From NCBI RefSeq assembly GCF_003327285.1, contig NZ_KZ848475.1, positions 434,001-498,000 on the forward strand: 64,000 nt of DNA, written 5' to 3'. The stretch comes from Microbacterium sorbitolivorans. GTDB taxonomy: Bacteria > Actinomycetota > Actinomycetes > Actinomycetales > Microbacteriaceae. Shown here piece after piece: positions 35,456-43,326 of the stretch (position 1 is its first letter; each line of letters begins with the position of its first letter). The notes under the pieces are model-generated. The model ran no database searches, was not told where the DNA came from, and saw nothing but the letters and a program-made list of their open reading frames with translations. The position numbers were made by a program, and so were the translations under genes.

Positions 35456-35512
35456 CTGCAATTCTCCGCGCGATCGTATGCGATTCGCATACGATCGCGC
35501 GGAGAATTGCAG
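35456..35512. repeat. intergenic palindrome, family A copy 4
   Basis: Perfect 28 bp arms flank one central T. The outer 17 bp are CTGCAATTCTCCGCGCG, identical to copy 3, while the inner part (ATCGTATGCGA) differs but still pairs perfectly. It lies between the co-directional YesL-like and GH27 genes. A GGGGGAAAGTGAGGAATT tail follows. Confidence 0.85.
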
Positions 35513-35533
35513 GGGGCGGGGGAAAGTGAGGAA

Positions 35534-36196
35534 TTACCCCGCCACGCCGCGGCGCATCGGGATCGCGACCATCGCGAGCGCGAGGCAGCCGAGCAGCGGC
35601 ACGATGAGCGGCACGAGCACCATCGTCAAGAACACGACGAGCACGATCGACACGACAAACAAGAGCGTGCCGAGCGGATCCGCGCCCGCGAGCGCCGGCA
35701 CGGCGCGGAGCGCGGGGATCCAGCCGGTTTCCGGATCCCACGCCGTGCCGGCGAGCGCGATCGCGGTCGCGAACACGACCGTCACGGATCCGGTGATCCA
35801 GGCGATCGCGACCCCGCCGGGGAGCGCGCCCGTGCGCGCGAGCGCCGTGTTCGCGACGAACACGAGGCTCAAGGCGACGAGGCCGAGCCCGAGGCCCGCG
35901 GATCCGGCGAGCCCCGCGCGGATCTCGCGCCAGAAGGTCGCCCACGGCGACGCGTCGCCGCGGATGAACGCCGTCAGGTGGCGGGATCCGGCGGCGAGCG
36001 CGACGGGGAGGGTGACGATGGGCACCGACGCGACGGCGACGAGAATGCCCGTCAGCATCGCCTCGCCGAACAGCTGGAACGGCGAGAGCGCGCCCGCGGC
36101 GTCGCTCTCCCCGCGCCGCGTCGGGCCGCTTCCGGAGAGGTCGGCGCGGCGCGCCTCCTTCTGCGCGCGCGTGATGTTCCTGCCCATCGTGACCAC
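35534..36196 (-). CDS. YesL/DUF624-like membrane protein
   Basis: This 220-residue membrane protein has about five hydrophobic segments after a charged N-tail, resembling YesL. YesL proteins accompany rhamnogalacturonan importers in Bacillus and relatives, and their function is not established. GTG 36196 follows the permease stop immediately (TAGGTG); ATG 36187 is an alternative. Its position in the pectin importer operon supports the family assignment. Confidence 0.7.
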   Translation of the reverse strand: MVTMGRNITRAQKEARRADLSGSGPTRRGESDAAGALSPFQLFGEAMLTGILVAVASVPIVTLPVALAAGSRHLTAFIRGDASPWATFWREIRAGLAGSAGLGLGLVALSLVFVANTALARTGALPGGVAIAWITGSVTVVFATAIALAGTAWDPETGWIPALRAVPALAGADPLGTLLFVVSIVLVVFLTMVLVPLIVPLLGCLALAMVAIPMRRGVAG

Positions 36197-37090
36197 CTAT
36201 CCCTTGACCGCGCCGGCCGCCATGCCGGTGATGATGAAGCGCTGGAAGATGACGAAGAAGAGCAGCACCGGCACGAGCGCGATGAACGACGCCGCCGTCG
36301 TCGCGCCGTAGTCGGAGACGCTCGTCTGGTCGTTGTACATCTTCAGGGCCATCGACAGCGGGTAGTTCTCCGGCGAGGTCAGGTAGAGCAGCGGTCCGAA
36401 GAAGTCGTTCCACTGACCGAGGAAGGTGAAGATCGCGACCGTCGTGAGCGTCGGCACGATGAGCGGCATCATGATCGAGAAGAAGATGCGCGCGTGGCCC
36501 GCCCCGTCGATGCGCGCCGCCTCGTCGATCTCGCGCGGGATCGAGCGGATGAACTGCATGATCAGGAACACGAAGAACGCCTCGGTGGCGAGGAACTTGC
36601 CGATGAGGATCGGCACGTACGTGTCGACGAGGTTCAGGTTATTGAAGATGATGTACTGCGGGATGATCACGACGTGGAACGGCAGCAGCAGGGTCGCGAT
36701 CATGCACGTGAACAGGATCTTGGATCCCTTGAACGTGATGCGCGCGAACGCGTAGGCGGCGAGCGCGTGCGAGACGACCGTCGCGGCGGTCGCGATGACC
36801 GACAGCACGATGGTGTTCCAGAAGAAGCGCCACATCGGCACACCCGCGATGCCCTGCGAGACCTTAACGAAGTTCTGCCACGTCGGGTTCTCGGGGATGA
36901 GGCCCGGGTTGGTACCGAACTCGCTCGACGGCTTGAGCGTCGCGAGCGTCAGCCAGACGAGCGGGTAGAGGATGATCGCCGCGATGACGATCATGGCGAC
37001 GAGCCAGATGACCGTCTTCCACGTGTTGCGCTTGATGCGGCGCTGCGGCTTCGCGACGCCCGTCACGACCGCCTGCGTAGTGAGGGTCAT
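36197..37090 (-). CDS. sugar ABC transporter permease (MalG type), pectin locus
   Basis: This 297-residue permease has six membrane segments and the EAA motif EAARIDGAGHARIFFSIMMPL near residues 205-225. ATG 37090 overlaps the upstream permease stop (ATGA). It is part of the binding protein - permease - permease - YesL order typical of rhamnogalacturonan importers. Confidence 0.92.
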   Translation of the reverse strand: MTLTTQAVVTGVAKPQRRIKRNTWKTVIWLVAMIVIAAIILYPLVWLTLATLKPSSEFGTNPGLIPENPTWQNFVKVSQGIAGVPMWRFFWNTIVLSVIATAATVVSHALAAYAFARITFKGSKILFTCMIATLLLPFHVVIIPQYIIFNNLNLVDTYVPILIGKFLATEAFFVFLIMQFIRSIPREIDEAARIDGAGHARIFFSIMMPLIVPTLTTVAIFTFLGQWNDFFGPLLYLTSPENYPLSMALKMYNDQTSVSDYGATTAASFIALVPVLLFFVIFQRFIITGMAAGAVKG

Positions 37091-38067
37091 TTTTCGTCTC
37101 CCGCGTAGTGCACCCACGACTGCGACGAGCGGAAGATGAAGACCGCCACGATCGCGACGACGATCAGCAGCACCCAGGCCATCGCCGAGGCGTAGCCCAT
37201 CTGCCCGTCGGTGAAGGCTCGCTTGTACAGGTACAGCGTGTAGAAGTTGGTCATTCCGGCGGGGCCGCCGGTGCCGTTCGAGATGATGTACGCGGATCCG
37301 AAGACCTGGAACGCGCCGATCGTCTCGAGCAGCAGGTTGAAGAAGATCACGGGCGACAGCATCGGGATCGTGATGTTGCGGAACTTGCGGAAGGGGCCGG
37401 CGCCGTCGACGTCGGCGGCCTCGTACAGCTCCGCGGGGATCCCCTTGAGGCCCGCGAGGAAGATGATCATCGTGCCGCCGAAGCCCCACACCGCGAGCAG
37501 GATCATCATGGGCACGACGAGGTTGATGTTGCCGACCCAGCCGCCGAGGTTGATGCCGAAGAAGCTGAGGGCCGAGTCGACGGGTCCGTCGCTCACGAAC
37601 ATCGCGCGCCACACGATCGCGACCGAGACGCTGGCGCCGATGAGCGAGGGCACGTAGAAGGCCGAGCGGAAGAAGCTCGCCGCGGTGTCGCGGTAGTTGA
37701 GCAGCATCGCGGCTCCGAGCGCGACGCCGAGCTTCAGCGGGGTGCCGACGAGCACGTAGATCAGCGTGACCTGCGCCGACTGGATGAAGTTCGGATCCTT
37801 CGTGAACAGGCGAATGTAGTTATCGAAGCCCGTCCACGTCGGGGGCGAGAAGATGTCGTAACTCGTGAACGACAGGTACAGCGTGTAGAGCATCGGGCCG
37901 ACCGTCAGGCCGAAGAATCCGATGAGCCACGGGATCAGGAACGTATACGCTGCGATGTTGTCGCGCCGCTGGCGGGCGCTGGCGCCCTTCGAATGCGGCA
38001 CCTGCTGACGCGACGCGCGCTTCGGCGCACCATCCGTCACCACGGCGCGCGTGGTCGTGCTGGTCAC
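37087..38067 (-). CDS. sugar ABC transporter permease (MalF type), pectin locus
   Basis: This 326-residue permease has a basic N-tail of about 50 residues, then YTFLIPWLIGFFGLTVGPML and the EAA motif EAADVDGAGPFRKFRNITIPM. GTG 38067 is chosen because GAGGAGG lies six bases upstream. Its stop overlaps the next permease start. It probably imports unsaturated rhamnogalacturonan oligosaccharides made by the CE12-PL11 enzyme. Confidence 0.92.
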   Translation of the reverse strand: MTSTTTRAVVTDGAPKRASRQQVPHSKGASARQRRDNIAAYTFLIPWLIGFFGLTVGPMLYTLYLSFTSYDIFSPPTWTGFDNYIRLFTKDPNFIQSAQVTLIYVLVGTPLKLGVALGAAMLLNYRDTAASFFRSAFYVPSLIGASVSVAIVWRAMFVSDGPVDSALSFFGINLGGWVGNINLVVPMMILLAVWGFGGTMIIFLAGLKGIPAELYEAADVDGAGPFRKFRNITIPMLSPVIFFNLLLETIGAFQVFGSAYIISNGTGGPAGMTNFYTLYLYKRAFTDGQMGYASAMAWVLLIVVAIVAVFIFRSSQSWVHYAGDEK

Positions 38068-38089
38068 AAGTCCTCCTCGACTCGAGCCC

Positions 38090-38124
38090 GCGCGGGCAGG
38101 GCCAGTATTCGACCCTGCCCGCGC
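38090..38124. terminator. GC hairpin between binding-protein and permease genes
   Basis: Perfect 12 bp arms (GCGCGGGCAGGG) enclose an 11-base loop, placed just downstream of the binding-protein stop. Its position matches the hairpins at 11342, 19353 and 50262. Confidence 0.65.
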
Positions 38125-38137
38125 CGACAATCAGCTC

Positions 38138-39439
38138 TTAGAGAGCGGCTTCCATTTCGGTGAAGAACTCTGCGGCCGCGTCCTCCGGCGTCTTCGTGCC
38201 GTAGCCGAGCTCCTCGCCCAGCTCGCGGAACTTGCCCTCGAGCGAGCCGTAGGCCTTGATCGGAACGGGCGGGGCGTCGCCGAGGCGGTCGGCGATCGAC
38301 GCCTCGTAGTCGCGCACCTTCGTGCTCAGCTCGTCGAGGTCAGCGCCGTCGAGCTGCGTCTGCGAGACCGGCAGGCCGCGGTTGGTGCCGAAGATCGCGC
38401 CGACCTCGGGGCTGTTGATGAGGAAGTCGACCAGCACGGCCGCCGCGGCGGGGTGCTCGGTCTTCGCCGAGATCGTGTGCAGCATCGAGGGCTTGAGGTA
38501 AAGGTCCTTCGCACCCTCGACCCACACCGGCGGGGCCGTGATCTCGAGGTCCTGGTAGCCCTCGGGCAGCTGCGCGAGGTAGCCGGCACCGAAGTTGTCC
38601 CACGTCATTTCCGCGGCGAGCTTGCCCGAGGCGAACGCGCCGACCGGGTCGAACTCCATGGCCTCGGGGGTCGTGATGCCCTCGCCGCCGCGCACGTCCT
38701 CGCCGAGCTTCCAGAAGTTCGCGAGCTCTTCCTCGGTGAAGTTGGGCTGGCCGTCGTCGGTGAAGAGGTCCTTGCCGTTCGAGCGCTGGTAGAGCTCGAA
38801 GAACTGGATGATGCCGGTGAACTCGCCCGCGCCCCACGCCTCGCCGTTGCCGGCCTCGGTCGCGTCGGAGATCCACTGCTCGTACTCCTCGTATGTGCCG
38901 CCGTCGGGGAAGGTTCCCACGCCGAGCTCGTCGGCGAGGTTGGCGTTCTGGAAGAGCGCCCAGGCGTTCGTCGAGGTCGGCAGGCCGACGGTCTTGTCGC
39001 CCACGACGCCGATGTTGACGGCCGACTCGGGGATTGCATCCGTCGCGATCTCCTCGCCCAGGTACGGGGCGAGGTCGAGCAGCAGGTTGTTCTCGCCGTA
39101 CTGGCGCAGGTACGAGTAGTCGAACTGCATCACGTCGGGCAGGCCGCCGCCCGCGGCCTCGGTCTGGCGCTTCTCCCAGAAGCCCGCGTAGTCGAGGAAC
39201 GAGGCGTTCACAGTAATGTTCGGGTACTCCTCGTTGAAGGCCGCGATGGCCTCGTCGTAGAAGCCCGCGCGCGTCTCGTCGCCCCAGAAGGCGAGGGTGA
39301 GCGTGACCTTCTCGTCCGGGTCGAACTCCTGAGCCTCCCCCGAGGCCGGCGCACCGGATCCATTCGAGCAGCCCGTCAGCGCGATGGCCGCGCTCGCCGC
39401 CAGGGCGATGCCGCCCAGCAGTCGCTTCTTCGTGAACAT
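38138..39439 (-). CDS. sugar-binding lipoprotein of the pectin-locus ABC importer
   Basis: This 433-residue extracellular lipoprotein has lipobox ALTGC (Cys about residue 24) and a short linker. The type-1 solute-binding domain starts VTLTLAFWGDETRAGFYDEAIAAF and includes PDVMQFDYSYLRQYGENNLLLDL, like rhamnogalacturonan/oligogalacturonide-binding proteins. AAAGGAC precedes ATG 39439. It heads the importer operon. Upstream lies TGTAGCGATACA, tying it to the abfA and GH127 operators. Confidence 0.9.
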   Translation of the reverse strand: MFTKKRLLGGIALAASAAIALTGCSNGSGAPASGEAQEFDPDEKVTLTLAFWGDETRAGFYDEAIAAFNEEYPNITVNASFLDYAGFWEKRQTEAAGGGLPDVMQFDYSYLRQYGENNLLLDLAPYLGEEIATDAIPESAVNIGVVGDKTVGLPTSTNAWALFQNANLADELGVGTFPDGGTYEEYEQWISDATEAGNGEAWGAGEFTGIIQFFELYQRSNGKDLFTDDGQPNFTEEELANFWKLGEDVRGGEGITTPEAMEFDPVGAFASGKLAAEMTWDNFGAGYLAQLPEGYQDLEITAPPVWVEGAKDLYLKPSMLHTISAKTEHPAAAAVLVDFLINSPEVGAIFGTNRGLPVSQTQLDGADLDELSTKVRDYEASIADRLGDAPPVPIKAYGSLEGKFRELGEELGYGTKTPEDAAAEFFTEMEAAL

Positions 39440-39515
39440 CTTCGTCCTTTCGAAACCGCCGCGATCGCGGCAAGTCCTCTCGGTATCCCCTCATCGGCGA
39501 GGGCCCAATCGCGAT

Positions 39516-39542
39516 TGTAGCGATACAAAAAACGTTTCAACA
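39516..39542 (-). promoter_or_regulatory. operator pair upstream of the pectin importer
   Basis: TGTAGCGATACA (39516-39527) is followed within three bases by an AAACGTTT core. On the minus strand TTGAAA and TACAAT are spaced like a short promoter (15 bp) within the same stretch. Both motifs recur at 31709-31743. Confidence 0.55.
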
Positions 39543-39634
39543 AGATGCCGTTGCAAATTTGTGACAATAACGGGCTGGTGGACGAGCACGCCGTCTCGCA
39601 TGCCCCGGTTTTCCGCACCTCGCGCGTCGTTCGC

Positions 39635-39652
39635 TAATGTGAACGTTCTCAT
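39635..39652 (+). promoter_or_regulatory. palindromic operator over the -10 of the frameshifted Gfo/Idh gene
   Basis: ATGnGAACGTTCnCAT (39637-39652) is a perfect inverted repeat apart from the two n positions. It overlaps TAATGT (39635-39640), a -10-like hexamer. The GAACGTTC core is typical of LacI-family sites but differs from the pectin operator. Confidence 0.45.
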
Positions 39653-39672
39653 CACCTGGGAGGAAGAGATCA

Positions 39673-40997
39673 ATGACGACCACTCGCTATGCCATTGACG
39701 GTACCGGCCACCGCGCCGAGATGTACGTCGATGCCATCACCACGCTCTACCCCGAGACGACGACGCTGGCCGCGCTCTGCGACCCCAACACCGCCCGCGA
39801 CCTACTACGTCGCCCGGGCGACGGCTAACGGAGCCCCCGCCCCCCCCACGGTGTGGAACCCGAACGAGCTCGAACAGATGATCCGCGACGAGAACATCGA
39901 CCGCGCCATCATCGCCTCCCGCGACGACACCCACGCCACCCTCATCATCCGCTGCCTTGAGGCCGGCATCGACGTCATGGTCGAAAAACCCCTCACCATC
40001 GACGCCGAATCCGCCGCCGCGATCGAAGACGCCGTCGCCCGCACCGGCCGGAACGTGGTCGTCACCTTTAACTACCGATACTCCCCCCGCAACTCCGCAC
40101 TGCGCGAGGTCATCCAATCCGGCCGCATCGGCACCGTCACCTCGATCGATTTCTCCTGGATGCTCGACACCAAGCACGGCGCCGACTACTTCCGCCGCTG
40201 GCACCGCGACAAGACCAACGCCGGTGGCCTCCTCGTACACAAATCCAGCCACCACTTCGACCTCGTGAACTGGTGGATCGACTCCGCACCCCGCCGCGTC
40301 TACGCCTCCGGCGCCCTGCGCTTCTACGGATCCGACAACGCCGCCTCCCGCGGCCTGCCCGCCCGTCCCCCTCGCGGCACCCACGAAGGCACCCACGACC
40401 CGTTCGAGCTCGACCTGCGCGACGACCCGCGTCTGCAAGCGCTCTACCTCGACGCCGAAGCCGAAGACGGCTACATCCGCGACACGGACGTGTTCACCGA
40501 CGGCATCACCATCGAAGACAACCTCGCCCTCATCGTCGACTACGCCTCCGGCGCCACCCTCAGCTACTCCCTCAACGCCCACTCCCCCCTGGGAGGGGTA
40601 CCGCGTCGCCGTCAACGGCACCGAGGGCCGCGTCGAGCTCGACGTCGTCGAACGCGGATCGCTGGCCGAGAGCGAGGGCCTGCACCCCGTGCTCGACCCC
40701 TCCTACAGTGCCGTCGAGGCCGACTCGTTGCGGCCCGTGGGCGACCGGTTGATCCTGCAGCGCCACTGGGAAGAACCCGTCGAGATCGACATCGTCTCGG
40801 GCCCCGGCGGGCACGGCGGCGGTGACCGGCTCCTGCTCGATGACCTGTTCCTCGGCCCGGGCGAGGACCCGCTGGCGCGGCCCGCGGACTGGAGCGACGG
40901 GGTGAGGTCGATCGCGGTGGGCATCGCGGGCAACATCTCCCTCGGGACCGGCCTCCCCGTCAAGACATCGGAGCTCGGCGTGAAGCTACTGGGCTAA
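39673..40997 (+). pseudogene. Gfo/Idh/MocA oxidoreductase with two frameshifts
   Basis: ATG 39673 has GGGAGGA upstream and encodes TRYAIDGTGHRAEMY before the frame ends at 39828. Homologous-looking sequence continues in a second frame from about 39800 (YYVARATANG...EKPLTIDAES...VTFNYRYSPRNS, typical of the family). It shifts again near 40590 within a run of six Cs, then reads YRVAVNGTEGRVELD to the stop at 40997. Each break can be repaired by removing one base (an A near 39803, a C near 40590). Codon use (more GCC, ACC, TCC) differs from the neighbours. It is either a recent pseudogene or two sequencing errors. It would encode about 440 residues. Confidence 0.8.
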
Positions 40998-41060
40998 CTC
41001 CACTTTTCTCCCACAATTCTCGCCGCATGAGCGTAGGAGATGTGGGAGAAAAGTGGAGTT
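40996..41060. repeat. intergenic palindrome between convergent genes
   Basis: Perfect 20 bp arms (AACTCCACTTTTCTCCCACA) enclose a 25-base loop. The left arm begins inside the stop codon of the Gfo/Idh gene. It probably terminates both converging genes. Confidence 0.8.
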
Positions 41061-41068
41061 GTGGAGGC

Positions 41069-41668
41069 TTAGCCCAGTAGTCCCTGGGCCTTCATCGCCG
41101 CGAGCAGCTCGGGGTTCTCGAACGCCGACCCGATGGCGAGGCCTCGCGCGCCCGCGGCGATGAACTCGGCGCCGTTCGAGGCGCTGATCCCGCCCGTCGC
41201 GACGAACTTCGCCTCGGGGAACGGCGCGAGCTGGGCGGTGATCCACGAGGCGCCGAGCTCGGCCGCGGGAAAGGCCTTGACCCACTGCGCGCCGGCGAGC
41301 AGGGCGCGATGGATGTCGCTCGAGGTGGCGACACCCGGCAGGTGAGGCACGCCCAGCTCGATCGAGAGCGCAATGATGTCGGTGTCGGTTCCCGGCGCGA
41401 CTGTGAACTGCGCCCCGGCATCGACGGCGCGACGCAGCTGCTCGGGCGTGCGCACGGTTCCGGCGCCAATCAGCCGACCCTCGCCGCGTTCAGCCGCAGC
41501 CGCGGCGAGCGCGTCGAAGGCCGCGTCGTTCTGCACGGGCACCTCGACCGCCACGACGCCCGCGTCCCAGGCGGCACGGCAGAGCCGCACGGTGTCGGCA
41601 GGAGACTTGCCGCGGAAGATTCCCATCACGCGAGTGCTGGCGAACGCGAAGTCGAACATGTCATTCAT
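41069..41668 (-). CDS. eda: 2-dehydro-3-deoxy-6-phosphogluconate/galactonate aldolase
   Basis: This 199-residue class I aldolase cleaves KDPG or KDPGal to pyruvate and glyceraldehyde-3-phosphate. The Schiff-base Lys131 is in WVKAFPAAELG. The family Glu is in VAVEVPVQND near residue 42 and the phosphate loop in FVATGGIS. GGAGG precedes ATG 41668, which overlaps the kinase stop (ATGA). It is the final step of the oxidative sugar pathway encoded around it. Confidence 0.92.
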   Translation of the reverse strand: MNDMFDFAFASTRVMGIFRGKSPADTVRLCRAAWDAGVVAVEVPVQNDAAFDALAAAAAERGEGRLIGAGTVRTPEQLRRAVDAGAQFTVAPGTDTDIIALSIELGVPHLPGVATSSDIHRALLAGAQWVKAFPAAELGASWITAQLAPFPEAKFVATGGISASNGAEFIAAGARGLAIGSAFENPELLAAMKAQGLLG

Positions 41669-42591
41669 TGCTGGTCCTCCGAAAGATAGGCCTGGATCTC
41701 GTCGGCGGCGGGCACCTCGGGACAGTCGCCGACGATCTGGACGGTGCGGGACGCGAGCAGATGGCCGATTAGCAGGCACTCGCGCGCCGCACGATCGTCG
41801 AGATATCCGCTGAGCCAGCCGGCGGCAAACGCGTCGCCCGCACCAACGGGTTCGACGACCTCGACGCGCCGCGAGGGCACGCGTACCGTCCCCTCGGCGG
41901 AGAACGAGACGGCCTCGATCGCGGCGTCCTTCACGACGAGAATCCGTGGCTCGGGCAGGAAGTCCCGCACGTCTTCGGCGGTGGCCGTGCCCCAGAGCTC
42001 CTCAGCCTCGTCGCGTCCGACGAAGACGATGTCGGCCCGGCGCGCGAGCCCGGCCAGGACCCCGGCGGCCTCGCCGATGTCGCGCCAGAGCGCGGGACGA
42101 TAGTTCACGTCGAAACTGACGGTCGCTTCGAACTCCATGACGGCTTCCGTCAGCTCCCGACAACTCTCGCTCAGAGCGGGCGTGATGCCGCTGATGTGCA
42201 CGAGTCGCGCGTCACCTGTGATCACCCCGGGAGTCATGCGCGCGGCGGCGGATCCCCGGCGGTAATAGTGCACGCGAGTCGACTCCCCCTGCGGGTTCTT
42301 CACAAAGATGCCCGTGGGCGCGTCGCCCGACAGCGTCACGGCGCCGAGGTCGACACCCGCGGCCGCGAGCTCGTTCGTGATGATCTCGCCGAACGGATCC
42401 GCGCCGACGGCGCTCACCCAGCGGACCGAGTGACCGAGGCGGGCGAGCGATGTCGCCACGTTCGATTCGGCGCCCGCGACGCGCAGCACCATGCGGCTCT
42501 TGTCCGTGATGGGCTTCGCGTCGTCCGGCACGAGCGCGACCATGGTCTCGCCAATCGTGATGGCGTCGAAGGGGGTCATGCCATCCATCAT
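41665..42591 (-). CDS. kdgK: 2-keto-3-deoxygluconate/galactonate kinase (PfkB family)
   Basis: This 308-residue ribokinase-like enzyme phosphorylates 2-keto-3-deoxy-sugar acids. The N-terminal DAITIGETMVALVP and AGAESNVATSLARLG motifs fit KdgK. The catalytic Asp is in EPVGAGDAFAAGWLSG near the C-terminus. ATG 42591 is preferred because a CATAAT hexamer lies six bases before it, giving a leaderless start. ATG 42588 and 42579 are in-frame alternatives. It is divergent from a GntR regulator, and an AT-rich operator lies between them. Confidence 0.9.
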   Translation of the reverse strand: MMDGMTPFDAITIGETMVALVPDDAKPITDKSRMVLRVAGAESNVATSLARLGHSVRWVSAVGADPFGEIITNELAAAGVDLGAVTLSGDAPTGIFVKNPQGESTRVHYYRRGSAAARMTPGVITGDARLVHISGITPALSESCRELTEAVMEFEATVSFDVNYRPALWRDIGEAAGVLAGLARRADIVFVGRDEAEELWGTATAEDVRDFLPEPRILVVKDAAIEAVSFSAEGTVRVPSRRVEVVEPVGAGDAFAAGWLSGYLDDRAARECLLIGHLLASRTVQIVGDCPEVPAADEIQAYLSEDQQ

Positions 42592-42609
42592 ATAATTATT
42601 ATGAATTAT
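42592..42609. promoter_or_regulatory. AT-rich GntR-type operator between kdgK and its regulator
   Basis: ATAATT-N6-AATTAT is an inverted repeat in an 18 bp stretch of nearly pure A/T within ~70 % GC DNA. It overlaps -10-like hexamers for both directions (TATAAT on plus, CATAAT on minus), so one FCD-GntR dimer could shut off both genes. Confidence 0.6.
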
Positions 42610-42621
42610 TGAGGAGGCGGG

Positions 42622-43326
42622 ATGACGAGCTACAACGGCCGCGGTCGACACGGCCTGGTGGTCGATGCGATAGGCCGCGCGATCGTCCGAGGCGATATCG
42701 CCGAGGGCGAGACGCTCGACCTCGATCGAGTCCAGGTGGACCACGACGTCAGCCTCACCGTCGTGCGCGAGGCGCTCAAGGTGCTCGCCGGCAAGGGGCT
42801 CGTCGATGCCCGTCAGCGCCGTGGCACCTTCGTGCAGCCACGAAGCAGCTGGAACCTGCTGGATCCGGACGTCCTCGCGTGGGAGATCACGCCCGAGACG
42901 CTCCCCCACATGCTCCGAGAGCTCGATGAGATCCGCGCGATCTTCGAGCCTGCAGCGGCGGAACTCGCGGCCGAACGCCGGAACGACGACGATGTGACCG
43001 CCCTCCGCGAGGCGTTCGCCGAGATGCAGCATGCAAGGGATTCGGCGGGGGAGACCGCGGCGGACCTCGCGTTCCACCGCGCGATCTTCCGCGCGACGAA
43101 GAACGACCTCCTGGCCCGCGTGCAACTGCTTACGCGCTCCCTCTTCGAGGAGCGCGACCGCGTCGTGCACGCGCAGGTGCCGGGGTCCGCCGCGCTCGCG
43201 TTACACGCGACCCTGCTCGACGCGATCGCCGCGGGCGACGCAGCCGCCGCGCGGAGCGCCACCGATGACCTCCTGGGACGAGCGTCGGACGACGCCGTCG
43301 CCGCACACACGAAAGTACGCCCGTGA
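42622..43326 (+). CDS. FCD-domain GntR-family regulator
   Basis: This 234-residue FadR-subfamily regulator has an N-terminal winged helix (VVDAIGRAIVRGDIAEGETLDLD, DVSLTVVREALKVLAGKGLV, RRGTFVQPRSSW). An FCD effector domain of about residues 90-225 includes the metal-ligand type helix ADLAFHRAIFRATKNDLL. GAGGAGG precedes ATG 42622. The gene is followed, with a GTGA overlap, by the dehydratase it probably controls. A sugar acid such as galactonate or KDG is a likely ligand. Confidence 0.9.
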   Translation: MTSYNGRGRHGLVVDAIGRAIVRGDIAEGETLDLDRVQVDHDVSLTVVREALKVLAGKGLVDARQRRGTFVQPRSSWNLLDPDVLAWEITPETLPHMLRELDEIRAIFEPAAAELAAERRNDDDVTALREAFAEMQHARDSAGETAADLAFHRAIFRATKNDLLARVQLLTRSLFEERDRVVHAQVPGSAALALHATLLDAIAAGDAAAARSATDDLLGRASDDAVAAHTKVRP

